Assembly: GCA_030917245.1 (NCBI GenBank)
Contig: JAUPVA010000033.1
Span: forward strand, 1-6,231
DNA: 6,231 nt
Direction of reading: 5' to 3'
Origin: Patescibacteria group bacterium
Lineage (GTDB): Bacteria > Patescibacteriota > Saccharimonadia > Saccharimonadales > Saccharimonadaceae
The translations under genes and the position numbers were made by a program. Below the pieces are notes generated by a model. The model saw only the letters and a program-made list of their open reading frames with translations. It had not been told where the DNA came from and ran no database searches. This document shows positions 1 to 5,546 of the stretch, one piece after another (within the stretch, counting starts at the first letter, position 1; the number at the start of each line of letters is the position of its first letter).

Positions 1-26
1 TGTCAACCTCCCCCTTTAACGAACAC
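1..26 (+). repeat. IS left inverted repeat (orfB end)
   Basis: Begins TGTCAACCTCCCC and matches the reverse complement of 1194-1219 at 21 of 26 positions. The mismatches are at positions 6, 14, 16, 19 and 20; positions 21-26 (GAACAC) match again. The orfB stop codon, TGA on the minus strand at bases 3-5, lies inside this repeat, as is common in compact IS3 elements. Confidence 0.9.
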
Positions 27-899
27 CTTGTCTCGTTCCTTGAGCCGGGCGGCGTAAGCCGCTGGGCTCATTCTTAGCGCGCTGTGGATACGGTGATGGT
101 TGTAATAGTAAATCTGCATAGCGATCGCTTCATGGAGCGCTGCGAGATCTTTGTAGCACGCAAGGCTGCCTGTCTCACGCTTGAAACCGCCAAACCAGCG
201 TTCCATGAACCCATTTTGCCACGGGCTAGACCTGTTACTTGCGCTCAGTTGGATTTCCATCTTGTCGCATAACTCCTGGTGTTTGTAGCTCAGGTATTCC
301 GAGCCTTGGTCGCTATGCAGGATTGCCGGCGCGGGATGTTTGCTGAGCGCGTCCAAGAGCGCTTCATGCGTCAGCTCGCTCGTGTGCCTCGTGCCGAGCC
401 GCCAGCCGACAACTCGCCGTGTTTTGAGATCCAGTACGACAGCTAGATAGTGCCAGCGGCGTTCGAACCACAGGTAGGTGAAATCTTGCACCCAAGCATG
501 TGCGTCAACCATGCCGGCATAGTTGAGGCCCGCCCAGGGTCGCAGCTCGTCGCGGAACTTCGCGTAGCGTTGCAAGGCGTTCGGTGGGGCGGCAATCTCT
601 GCTGCTGCCGTCCTGCCGTTACGGCGCTTTTTGGTTGGGGTTGGCACAGATACGCCGGCGAGGGTGCGGATGCGTCGTGTCTTCTTTTTATTCCAACCGA
701 GATGGATGGCTAAACGGTCGACGCCGTAAAACGGGTGAAGCTCATGGGCCGCTCGTAAAGCTCGTATGGCTTCAGCGTCCCGCTCCACCCGCTTTGAAGG
801 GCGGACATAGTAGCTGGTGCGCCCTAACCCAAGGAGGCGGCTGTACTGTTTGCGCCACCCAGGATCGACCTCTTCCAGGGCGGCTATTCTTTTGGGCGC
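3..899 (-). CDS. IS3-family transposase OrfB (DDE integrase catalytic domain)
   Basis: Catalytic half of the IS3 transposase, which cuts and joins the element ends. Counting from a GTG at 788 gives 261 residues. The frame stays open upstream and overlaps orfA, so the working product is probably the 379-residue OrfAB fusion made by -1 frameshifting, not a separate protein. Around residues 15-45 is the HTH_21-like segment (HPFYGVDRL). The rve core follows, with catalytic D102 in QDFTYLW, D160 in LHSDQGSEY and E196 in GFMERWF. There are 35 residues between D160 and E196, the IS3-family D(35)E spacing. The following FKRE and the terminal YNHHRIHSAL and SPAAY motifs are typical of the family. The region upstream of the GTG, in the same frame, encodes a linker that includes LGLGRTSYY. 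The stop (TGA) lies in the left inverted repeat. All catalytic residues are present. Confidence 0.93.
   Translation of the reverse strand, partial: APKRIAALEEVDPGWRKQYSRLLGLGRTSYYVRPSKRVERDAEAIRALRAAHELHPFYGVDRLAIHLGWNKKKTRRIRTLAGVSVPTPTKKRRNGRTAAAEIAAPPNALQRYAKFRDELRPWAGLNYAGMVDAHAWVQDFTYLWFERRWHYLAVVLDLKTRRVVGWRLGTRHTSELTHEALLDALSKHPAPAILHSDQGSEYLSYKHQELCDKMEIQLSASNRSSPWQNGFMERWFGGFKRETGSLACYKDLAALHEAIAMQIYYYNHHRIHSALRMSPAAYAARLKERDKVFVKGGG
854..896 (-). promoter_or_regulatory. -1 programmed frameshift signal joining OrfA to OrfB
   Basis: On the minus strand the orfA frame reads CGC CCA AAA GAA TAG. This contains the heptamer C_CCA_AAA (896-890), which fits the X_XXY_YYZ rule for -1 slippage. 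The orfA stop follows one codon later. After a 5-nt spacer, GCCGCCC (884-878) can pair with GGGTGGC (860-854), with one G-U pair and a 17-nt loop, giving a 7-bp stem. Slippage would continue through AGA ATA GCC in the orfB frame, producing a 379-residue OrfAB. The heptamer, spacer and stem are all seen in the sequence; the efficiency of shifting is unknown. Confidence 0.82.
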
Positions 900-1141
900 T
901 GGGTCTCGGCCGTAAGCCGGCCAAGCACCCGGTAGGCTTGCTCGAGCTCTTTTTTGAGGCGGTTGTTCTCCAGGATGAGATTGCGATTACCGTCCACCAC
1001 TCCAGCGCGCAGCCAGGCGTAGATGGTTTTGCTGCTAATGCCATACTGGTCGGCGGCTTCGCTTACTTTGAGGCCGCCGTCACGAATCTTAAAAATTATC
1101 TCATCCTTAATTTGCTGTTCAACATGTTTGCCGACAGGCAT
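884..1141 (-). CDS. IS3-family transposase OrfA (helix-turn-helix protein)
   Basis: 85-residue DNA-binding part of the IS3 transposase; it recognises the element ends and, on its own, usually tempers transposition. Residues about 22-47 form a helix-turn-helix (KVSEAADQYGISSKTIYAWL). Residues about 55-78 form a leucine-zipper-like helix (LILENNRLKKELEQAYRVL) that would drive oligomerisation. The start is ATG at 1141, with a good ribosome site (GAAGGGAG) about 7 nt upstream. It ends in TAG directly after the slippery sequence, so most ribosomes would stop here and a minority would shift into orfB. The 78-bp leader up to the IS end contains a TAAAAT (1168-1173) but no convincing -35 partner, so no promoter is called. 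Confidence 0.92.
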   Translation of the reverse strand: MPVGKHVEQQIKDEIIFKIRDGGLKVSEAADQYGISSKTIYAWLRAGVVDGNRNLILENNRLKKELEQAYRVLGRLTAETQRPKE

Positions 1142-1193
1142 ACGGAATCTCCCTTCAACTTAACTGTATTTTACCATCTGCTAGCTAGACGGT

Positions 1194-1219
1194 GTGTTCA
1201 GTATATGGGGAGGGTGACA
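1194..1219 (-). repeat. IS right inverted repeat (orfA end)
   Basis: Read on the minus strand it begins TGTCACCCTCCCC and pairs with the left repeat at 21 of 26 positions. It fixes the element boundary at base 1219, after which the recombinase frame continues. Confidence 0.9.
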
Positions 1220-1491
1220 GTTCATTGAACGCCTTATCGTTGATCCTGCACGCTTTGATGAGGTATTACAGGCCGTTCAGACCGTATGGGAGCAACGCCA
1301 AGTGCAAGTACAGGACGCAAGCGATATGCGTGATAAGAAACGTGAGGAGCTTGAGGCTCAAGCACGCGTGATTGTAGACAAGATGAAGTTGGTTACATCA
1401 CCAACAGCGATTAAATACATGGAGGAGGACTTACTGAAAGTAGAGCAACATATTAACGATTTAGACACTCGCAAAGACGAGCAAGAAACGC

Positions 1492-1508
1492 AAGGAGGCG
1501 TTGATATG
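1492..1508 (+). promoter_or_regulatory. Internal ribosome site and in-frame ATG in the recombinase fragment
   Basis: A near-perfect Shine-Dalgarno AAGGAGG (1492-1498) stands 7 nt before an ATG (1506-1508) in the recombinase frame. Starting there would give an 83-residue protein, from MPTILTYIKYF to the tRNA-encoded tail. It could be chance, since the bases also encode QGGVD, or a true internal start. It is the strongest ribosome site in the window. Confidence 0.4.
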
Positions 1509-1719
1509 CCGACAATCTTGACATACATCAAATACTTTGTGGAACACCTCAAAGATTTGCTTATTGACCACAGTAATCCGATACTGCGAGCACGTTATTT
1601 TGGCGTATTATTCGACAAAATGCCAAGCTACGCAGAAATAAACGGTGGAACACCAGAAAATGAAAAAGTTCCAGAGGTCAATGAGCTATTTCAACTCGTA
1701 TTGTCTGGAACGTCTTCAT

Positions 1720-1757
1720 TGGTGCGGCGAAGAGGACTTGAACCTCCACGATCGTAA
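1720..1757. other. Putative attachment (att) core at the tRNA-Leu 3' end
   Basis: A recombinase gene runs directly into the 3' end of the tRNA and terminates inside it. This is the classic arrangement of an element integrated at a tRNA gene, where the shared core is the tRNA 3' segment. The mapped interval is the overlap of the recombinase frame with the tRNA; the true core may be shorter or longer. The matching second copy would lie at the far end of the element, left of this window, and no second copy was found here. Confidence 0.5.
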
Positions 1758-1807
1758 TGATCACTAGCCCCTCAAGCTAGCGCGTCTACCAATTCCGCCA
1801 CCGCCGC
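1720..1807 (-). tRNA. tRNA-Leu (anticodon GAG)
   Basis: 88-nt leucine tRNA decoding CUC/CUU codons, with CCA encoded in the gene (TGG at 1720-1722 on the plus strand). The acceptor stem GCGGCGG pairs with TCGCCGC, with one G-U pair, and the discriminator base is A. The D-arm region contains GCGGAATTGGTAGAC. The anticodon stem CTAGC/GCTAG is perfect around loop TTGAGGG, giving anticodon GAG. A long class II variable arm (TGATC, ATTAC, GATCG) is typical of Leu. The T arm has GGAGG, TTCAAGT and CCTCT. The gene lies 23 nt after the peptide-binding protein stop. Its 3' half is overlapped on the opposite strand by the end of the serine recombinase frame, so it is the likely integration target. Confidence 0.96.
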
Positions 1808-1817
1808 ATGAAATGAT

Positions 1818-1847
1818 ATTATACCCGAGTCTACGGTGTTTTGTAAA
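1818..1847 (-). promoter_or_regulatory. Promoter for tRNA-Leu inside the end of the binding-protein gene
   Basis: On the minus strand TTTACA (1847-1842; five of six bases of the -35 consensus) is followed after 18 nt by a perfect TATAAT (1823-1818). The expected transcript start is near 1811, only about 4 nt before the mature tRNA 5' end at 1807, so the primary transcript would carry almost no leader. The -35 hexamer lies within the last codons of the upstream gene. TTACAA with a 17-nt spacer is an alternative -35. Confidence 0.65.
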
Positions 1848-3627
1848 CGGGAGCCTGAGAGGCAGCCCAATAGCGAACATTGTTATATCGGTCTGCTTCT
1901 GAAGGGACGCCGGTGAGCGTCATGTCCGGTTGAACGCTAGGACGATAGACATACTGCATAACAGACTGATAAAGACCAATTGCAGGTACATCTTTTAACC
2001 ACTGTTCAGCAAACGTCTTATACTTTTCGTTGCGTAGTTCTGGCTCTGTGCGCGTTCGTGCGCTTGCTAAAGATTCATCAGCAATATTGTTACGATAATT
2101 TGCAAAATTATATCCAGAGCGTGTTGCTTGTGAAGAATGCCAATAAGCGTAGACATCTGGGTCAACACCTATAACAAGTTTATACAGCAGCACATCGTAT
2201 GCCCGCGGCTGAAGGGTAGCCTGGACAAAATCCTGTGTCGGGTTGGCAGGGTCTTTAATTTCCGTATTTACTTTTATGCCCAGCTGCCGCCATTGACCCG
2301 CCATGCGCTCTAATACTTTTTCATATGTACCATCTTTTACAGTGATTATAGACAGCTCAAGAGGGGTTCCTGCGCTATTTTGGCGAACCGTGTTCCCTGG
2401 GGCAAGCTTCCATCCAGCTTGATCCAGTAGCTCCCCTGCCTTCTTTGCATCAAACGGTACCGGGGCAGGTATGTCGGTTCCAGATAATTGGCCGCTCACA
2501 AATGGCAAATACAGTTCGGGCACCTTGTAGCCAATAGCCTTTCGTACTTCGGCCGTGTTTGTTCCGGCCTGTAGTGCCTGGCGTACTTTGCCATCTTTTA
2601 GGATAGGGCTGTCAGAATTAAGCAATGCGTATACGCCACTGTTGACTGGGTATTCTTTTGTCGTGAAGGTTGAAGGGAGTTCTGCGGATGAAATACTCGT
2701 ACCAGCAGCGGCGTTCACTTCTCCTGTTTGCAGAGCACGCTGGAGATCTTCTTGATCGTTATAGCCATGCAACTCAAAGCGAGCTAATTTTGGTACGCCC
2801 TTGTAATAGTGATCAGTAGCTGATAAATTTGCAATTTTATGTCGACCGTCCGGTGAATTTTGAAGCAATCGAAGTGTGAACGGCCCGCTTCCGACTGGAG
2901 AAACACTGAACGTACTCTGCCGTATAGACCCTTGCGGTATGTCCTCAAGTATATGCCGAGGAAGAACAGCAAATGTTAGTGCATGAGGGAACGATGCATA
3001 CTGTGCGGGCAGGGTAAACTTAATCGTTCGCTCATTTACAGCCTCGGCGGTAACGTCTTGCCAGTTACCGTACATTACCGATCGAACATCCGCTGACTTC
3101 ATAAGATTAACCGTAAATACAATATCGGCCGATGTCAGCTTAACGTCATCACTCCACAGTACATCGTCACGTATCGTCACCATATATTCTTTACCTCCGG
3201 GCGTCACATTCATAGATGTAGCCAAATCGTCCTGAAGATGACCGGTGTCATCGTAGCTATACAGCGATGAAAATAATAATTTACTTGCAGACTGCTCGGC
3301 TTGCGTAGACGCATAGAGCGGGTTCAGTGTATTGAGGGGTCCCATGACGGCTTCGGCGTATGTCCCGCCGTCTTTCCAGGCCACAGAACGATAGGTTTGC
3401 TGATTCCAGAACATTTGCACTGCAACAGCAGCGACAAGCACGCCAACAATCACCAGCCACGCTATGACCTGTTGTTTTACATTCCTCAGGCTATCGAGCT
3501 TGCCGACAACAAATTTATGAGCGTGGCGGGTCGTATTTGTTTCGGCTTTTTGTGCCCGCTTTGAAAAGGCCTTGGAATCAAACGAAATTCGTTGGAATCG
3601 TTTCCAATTATCTTTTTTTTCTGCCAC
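1831..3627 (-). CDS. Membrane-anchored peptide ABC transporter substrate-binding protein (family 5, DppA/OppA-like)
   Basis: 598-residue extracytoplasmic binding protein of the SBP_bac_5 family, expected to capture oligopeptides at the outer face of the membrane. Residues 1-52 are a basic, hydrophilic cytoplasmic tail. Residues about 53-72 are one hydrophobic helix (AWLVIVGVLVAAVAVQMFW). There is no lipobox cysteine, so it is probably held by this uncleaved helix. Family landmarks follow: GPLNTLNPLYAST (96-108), then LATSMNVTPGGKEY and VTIRDDVLWSDD (135-161, the usual DG read as DD), SADIVFTV, and SPVGSGPFTL (243-252). The start is GTG at 3627, the only possible start before an upstream in-frame stop, with a modest ribosome site (AGGCAGAG). 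It begins 15 nt after secG, so the two are probably co-transcribed. No permease or ATPase gene is present in the window. Substrate range is inferred from the family only. Confidence 0.9.
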   Translation of the reverse strand: MAEKKDNWKRFQRISFDSKAFSKRAQKAETNTTRHAHKFVVGKLDSLRNVKQQVIAWLVIVGVLVAAVAVQMFWNQQTYRSVAWKDGGTYAEAVMGPLNTLNPLYASTQAEQSASKLLFSSLYSYDDTGHLQDDLATSMNVTPGGKEYMVTIRDDVLWSDDVKLTSADIVFTVNLMKSADVRSVMYGNWQDVTAEAVNERTIKFTLPAQYASFPHALTFAVLPRHILEDIPQGSIRQSTFSVSPVGSGPFTLRLLQNSPDGRHKIANLSATDHYYKGVPKLARFELHGYNDQEDLQRALQTGEVNAAAGTSISSAELPSTFTTKEYPVNSGVYALLNSDSPILKDGKVRQALQAGTNTAEVRKAIGYKVPELYLPFVSGQLSGTDIPAPVPFDAKKAGELLDQAGWKLAPGNTVRQNSAGTPLELSIITVKDGTYEKVLERMAGQWRQLGIKVNTEIKDPANPTQDFVQATLQPRAYDVLLYKLVIGVDPDVYAYWHSSQATRSGYNFANYRNNIADESLASARTRTEPELRNEKYKTFAEQWLKDVPAIGLYQSVMQYVYRPSVQPDMTLTGVPSEADRYNNVRYWAASQAPVYKTP

Positions 3628-3642
3628 CTCTGCCTAAACCCT

Positions 3643-3879
3643 CTATCCGTTAACGCCAGGCAGTAGGAGTCCGGCAAGAATTGATAGAACAAAGATGACC
3701 GCTAGCACGATTGTCGCGTCAAACAAGCTTTTATCTAACCCGCGACGAGTTGTGTACAGCTCTCCTGAGCTTCCGAACCCGGCGCCCAAGCTAGCTCCTC
3801 GCTGCTGAAGCAAAATACTTACAATCATTAAAATACCCGAGCCAAAAGTGACAAATTGCAGAATAGATCCAAGTTCCAT
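3643..3879 (-). CDS. secG: Preprotein translocase subunit SecG
   Basis: 78-residue subunit of the SecYEG protein-export channel in the cytoplasmic membrane. SecG assists SecA-driven translocation. Two membrane helices are seen: residues about 5-23 (ILQFVTFGSGILMIVSILL) and about 53-73 (ATIVLAVIFVLSILAGLLL). They are joined by the family loop LLQQRGASLGAGFGSSGEL followed by YTTRRGLDK. It is shorter than E. coli SecG (110 residues) because it lacks the long C-terminal tail, as in many Gram-positive and CPR versions. The ATG at 3879 is preceded by AAAGGA about 10 nt upstream, lying inside the end of the previous gene. Only 2 nt separate it from that gene's stop, which implies translational coupling. 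The binding-protein gene follows 15 nt downstream. Confidence 0.92.
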   Translation of the reverse strand: MELGSILQFVTFGSGILMIVSILLQQRGASLGAGFGSSGELYTTRRGLDKSLFDATIVLAVIFVLSILAGLLLPGVNG

Positions 3880-3881
3880 TT

Positions 3882-4274
3882 TTATGATTCCTTTCGGATT
3901 GATTCATATCGCAGTTCTACTGCGCTACTTACAATATAGTTTATCAGACTTAATATAATACCGGTCAGTACTGAGTGCCAAAATTTCATCTGCAGACCTG
4001 GCGTGAGGAGCAGAGAGATGTATACCATTAACCCATTAACAATAAAAGTAAATAATCCGAGAGTTAGCAAGATTGCTGGCAGCGATAGCACAATAACAAT
4101 TGGACGCAGAATAGAATTTACGATAGAAAAAATAAGACCTGCCAGAAGAAACACACCAGCACCAGCATCGATAGCCCCTACGTCGTACCCGGTCCCGAAC
4201 AATCGAACAGCCAGCCATAATCCAAACGAATTTAGCAGCCATCGAAGCAAAAATGTAACAAGTTGTCGCCTCAT
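3882..4274 (-). CDS. PF04020-type small integral membrane protein (phage holin family 4 / YvlD-like)
   Basis: 130-residue hydrophobic protein resembling the PF04020 family, which databases call 'phage holin family 4'. That name is historical: most members are chromosomal proteins of unknown role. About four membrane segments are seen: residues 5-25, 38-54, 57-90 (one or two helices) and 98-117. Family signs are FSIVNSILRPIVIVLSLP and LGLFTFIVNGLMVYI, where the N-x2-R-P turn and the Gly/Asn-containing helix are characteristic. The end is charged (RYESIRKES). The ATG at 4274 has a clear ribosome site, AAAGGAA, about 5 nt upstream. It lies 26 nt after the M24 peptidase and 2 nt before secG, so it is in the same operon. 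No endolysin lies nearby, so I do not infer a lytic function. Confidence 0.8.
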   Translation of the reverse strand: MRRQLVTFLLRWLLNSFGLWLAVRLFGTGYDVGAIDAGAGVFLLAGLIFSIVNSILRPIVIVLSLPAILLTLGLFTFIVNGLMVYISLLLTPGLQMKFWHSVLTGIILSLINYIVSSAVELRYESIRKES

Positions 4275-4300
4275 AAAATTCCTTTAAGTATACAGGCTTG

Positions 4301-5497
4301 TTACATTCCTGTCGACAAAGCCCCGCTCAGGTTCTTGCTTCCATTCGACGTAATTAAAATGTCATCTTCGATTCGTACACCTATTCCCTCGTCTGGTACA
4401 TAAATGCCCGGTTCTACTGTAAGCACCATATTCTCTTGAAACACTTCTGGCTTGCCTAAGCTGTCATGGACATCGATGCCGAGCCCGTGACTAATTGCGT
4501 GAGGAAAATAGCGCCTGTAGGCTTTGTCGTCATGTATGTCTTGAATCAAGCCGACTTCACGTAAAGCCTGCTTCATACGAATATCGACTGCCGAAAGATA
4601 GTCCTTAACCGCTAAGCCAGGTTTAATCATCGCGACAATATCATGATGTGCGGCCTCCACGGCCTGATGAACCTCCCGGCGGCGCCTACTTCCTGTGCCT
4701 TTTAAGTAGGTACGTGTCACATCTGCCGCGTATCCGTTGACTCTGGCTCCTACGTCAATCAGGACAAGCTCGTTGGCACGGATCCTTGACTCATTTTTTG
4801 CATAGTGGAGCGTACATGCATTTCTACCTGCCGCAACAATTGGCGCGTAGGCGTGCTTTGCGTTTTTTTTGCGAAATTCATATCCAAGTATTGCCTCTAC
4901 CTCGTATTCGAACGAAATGTCATTTATAGATTGCTTCACCTTCTCGAATCCGTGAATTGTGGTAACGATGGCTTTTTTTATCGCTGCAATCTCCGCAGGT
5001 TGTTTAATTGCCCGAAATCGAGCAAGTACGTCATTACATGGCAGCACAGAGGTGAATATTCTCGAAAGAACTGAGTGTAGATCTTCTAAGGCAGGATTAA
5101 GAACAAAATCATGATTCGATACGTCCTTAATTGTATATACCACCGTGTGCTTACGGGCTACATTGCGAAGATACGATTCGAATTGGTCGCTTGTTATAAC
5201 CTCATCAGCCCCGCTCAGCCTGAGTGCAGATTCGTCGGTAAGTCCTCCATCAAAAATTCGTGCCATTTCGGACATTTCGGGACTGACCAAGATTGATTTT
5301 CCTCGAGCACCATCGATAACAAGTCGCCAGCCCGATTCTTCAATACCGGTCAGCCACAGAAAATTTGCCTCTTGAATAAAATCATGCGCCGCATCATTTG
5401 AGCTTTGCAATTTATAATAGGCAGTCGCTACAAAAATACTCCCGTCGAGGCTCAGCGCTAACCTCTGACGGTTTCCTTTGTGAAATTCAGCTTCCAT
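4301..5497 (-). CDS. M24 family Xaa-Pro aminopeptidase (aminopeptidase P-like)
   Basis: 398-residue cytosolic metallopeptidase that removes the N-terminal residue from peptides with proline second, or splits Xaa-Pro dipeptides. Residues about 1-145 form a creatinase-type N-terminal domain (EANFLWLTGIEE near 43-54). Residues about 165-395 form the pita-bread catalytic domain. All five dinuclear metal ligands are visible: D248 (LIDVGA), D259 (AADVTRT), H337 (HAISHGLG), E362 (TVEPGIYV) and E377 (VRIEDD). The likely substrate-binding histidines are H231 (CTLHY) and H344 (DVHD). Length suits aminopeptidase P or prolidase, and sequence alone does not separate them. ATG at 5497 has only a weak ribosome site (GAGAG). 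The AT-rich 49-nt gap upstream (TATAGATATATAG) may hold a promoter, but no good -35 pairs with it. It heads the block that includes secG and the peptide-binding protein, which fits peptide use. Confidence 0.92.
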   Translation of the reverse strand: MEAEFHKGNRQRLALSLDGSIFVATAYYKLQSSNDAAHDFIQEANFLWLTGIEESGWRLVIDGARGKSILVSPEMSEMARIFDGGLTDESALRLSGADEVITSDQFESYLRNVARKHTVVYTIKDVSNHDFVLNPALEDLHSVLSRIFTSVLPCNDVLARFRAIKQPAEIAAIKKAIVTTIHGFEKVKQSINDISFEYEVEAILGYEFRKKNAKHAYAPIVAAGRNACTLHYAKNESRIRANELVLIDVGARVNGYAADVTRTYLKGTGSRRRREVHQAVEAAHHDIVAMIKPGLAVKDYLSAVDIRMKQALREVGLIQDIHDDKAYRRYFPHAISHGLGIDVHDSLGKPEVFQENMVLTVEPGIYVPDEGIGVRIEDDILITSNGSKNLSGALSTGM

Positions 5498-5546
5498 TGC
5501 TCTCTACTATATATCTATATTCAATCTAAAGGGCGCAATAGTGGAT

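Larger units (their letters stand above)
1..1219 (-). mobile_element. Complete IS3-family insertion sequence
   Basis: A 1219-bp element with all the parts of an IS3-family insertion sequence. It has inverted ends that start 5'-TG and finish CA-3', a small helix-turn-helix orfA, and an overlapping orfB with the DDE integrase core in the -1 frame. A frameshift signal lies at the overlap. Both reading frames are open with no internal stop, so it looks intact and possibly active. It is visibly richer in G+C than the genes to the right, which suggests recent arrival from another lineage. It interrupts a serine recombinase gene, whose frame resumes directly at 1220. A target-site duplication (3-4 bp is usual, for example GTT at 1220-1222) cannot be confirmed, because base 1 of the window is the first base of the element. 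I do not assign a subgroup. Confidence 0.93.
1220..1757 (+). pseudogene. Large serine recombinase, 3' fragment cut by the IS
   Basis: C-terminal part of a large serine recombinase (site-specific integrase/excisionase of a mobile element). The frame is open from the first base after the IS (FIERLIVDPARFDEVLQ...) and runs about 178 codons to TAA at 1755-1757. The N-terminal catalytic resolvase domain and the recombinase and zinc-ribbon domains are missing; within the IS the frame is closed by TGA at 1215. What remains is a charged coiled-coil region (about 1290-1500), then a helical tail with KYFVEHLKDLL, NPILRARYFGVLFDKMPSY and GGTP. This tail resembles the C-termini of CPR recombinases as I recall them, without a search. 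The last 11 codons (VRRRGLEPPRS) and the stop are the antisense of the adjacent tRNA-Leu. The missing 5' half should lie left of the window. The fragment is catalytically dead, but an internal start could still make its tail. Confidence 0.8.

Noticed and set aside
772..1044. A 90-codon minus-strand frame overlapping orfA and the start of orfB
   Set aside because: It is the third frame of the transposase region; the orfA helix-turn-helix and the orfB DDE core explain this DNA.
584..1228. A 214-codon plus-strand open frame across the IS
   Set aside because: It lies antisense to both transposase frames, has no family resemblance and no ribosome site; it is a by-product of the GC-rich coding strand.
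1671..1710. CCAGA...TCTGG inverted repeat near the recombinase end as a terminator
   Set aside because: Only about 5 bp pair at the base and the long interior does not; there is no T-run immediately after it on either strand.
1722..1754. The recombinase tail VRRRGLEPPRS as a conserved protein motif
   Set aside because: It is simply the antisense translation of a tRNA T arm and variable arm, so its conservation would reflect the tRNA, not a protein domain.
3486..3692. A 68-codon minus-strand frame across the secG/binding-protein junction
   Set aside because: It overlaps the end of secG and the start of the binding-protein gene in another frame and has no recognisable features.
3882..4274. 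The 'phage holin' family protein as evidence for a prophage
   Set aside because: PF04020 members are mostly chromosomal; no endolysin, capsid or tail genes are near, and the gene sits tightly inside a housekeeping operon.
5498..5546. The AT-rich gap before the M24 gene as a firm promoter
   Set aside because: TATAGAT and TATAGT resemble -10 boxes, but no -35 hexamer stands at a 16-18 nt spacing, so it is mentioned only in the peptidase entry.
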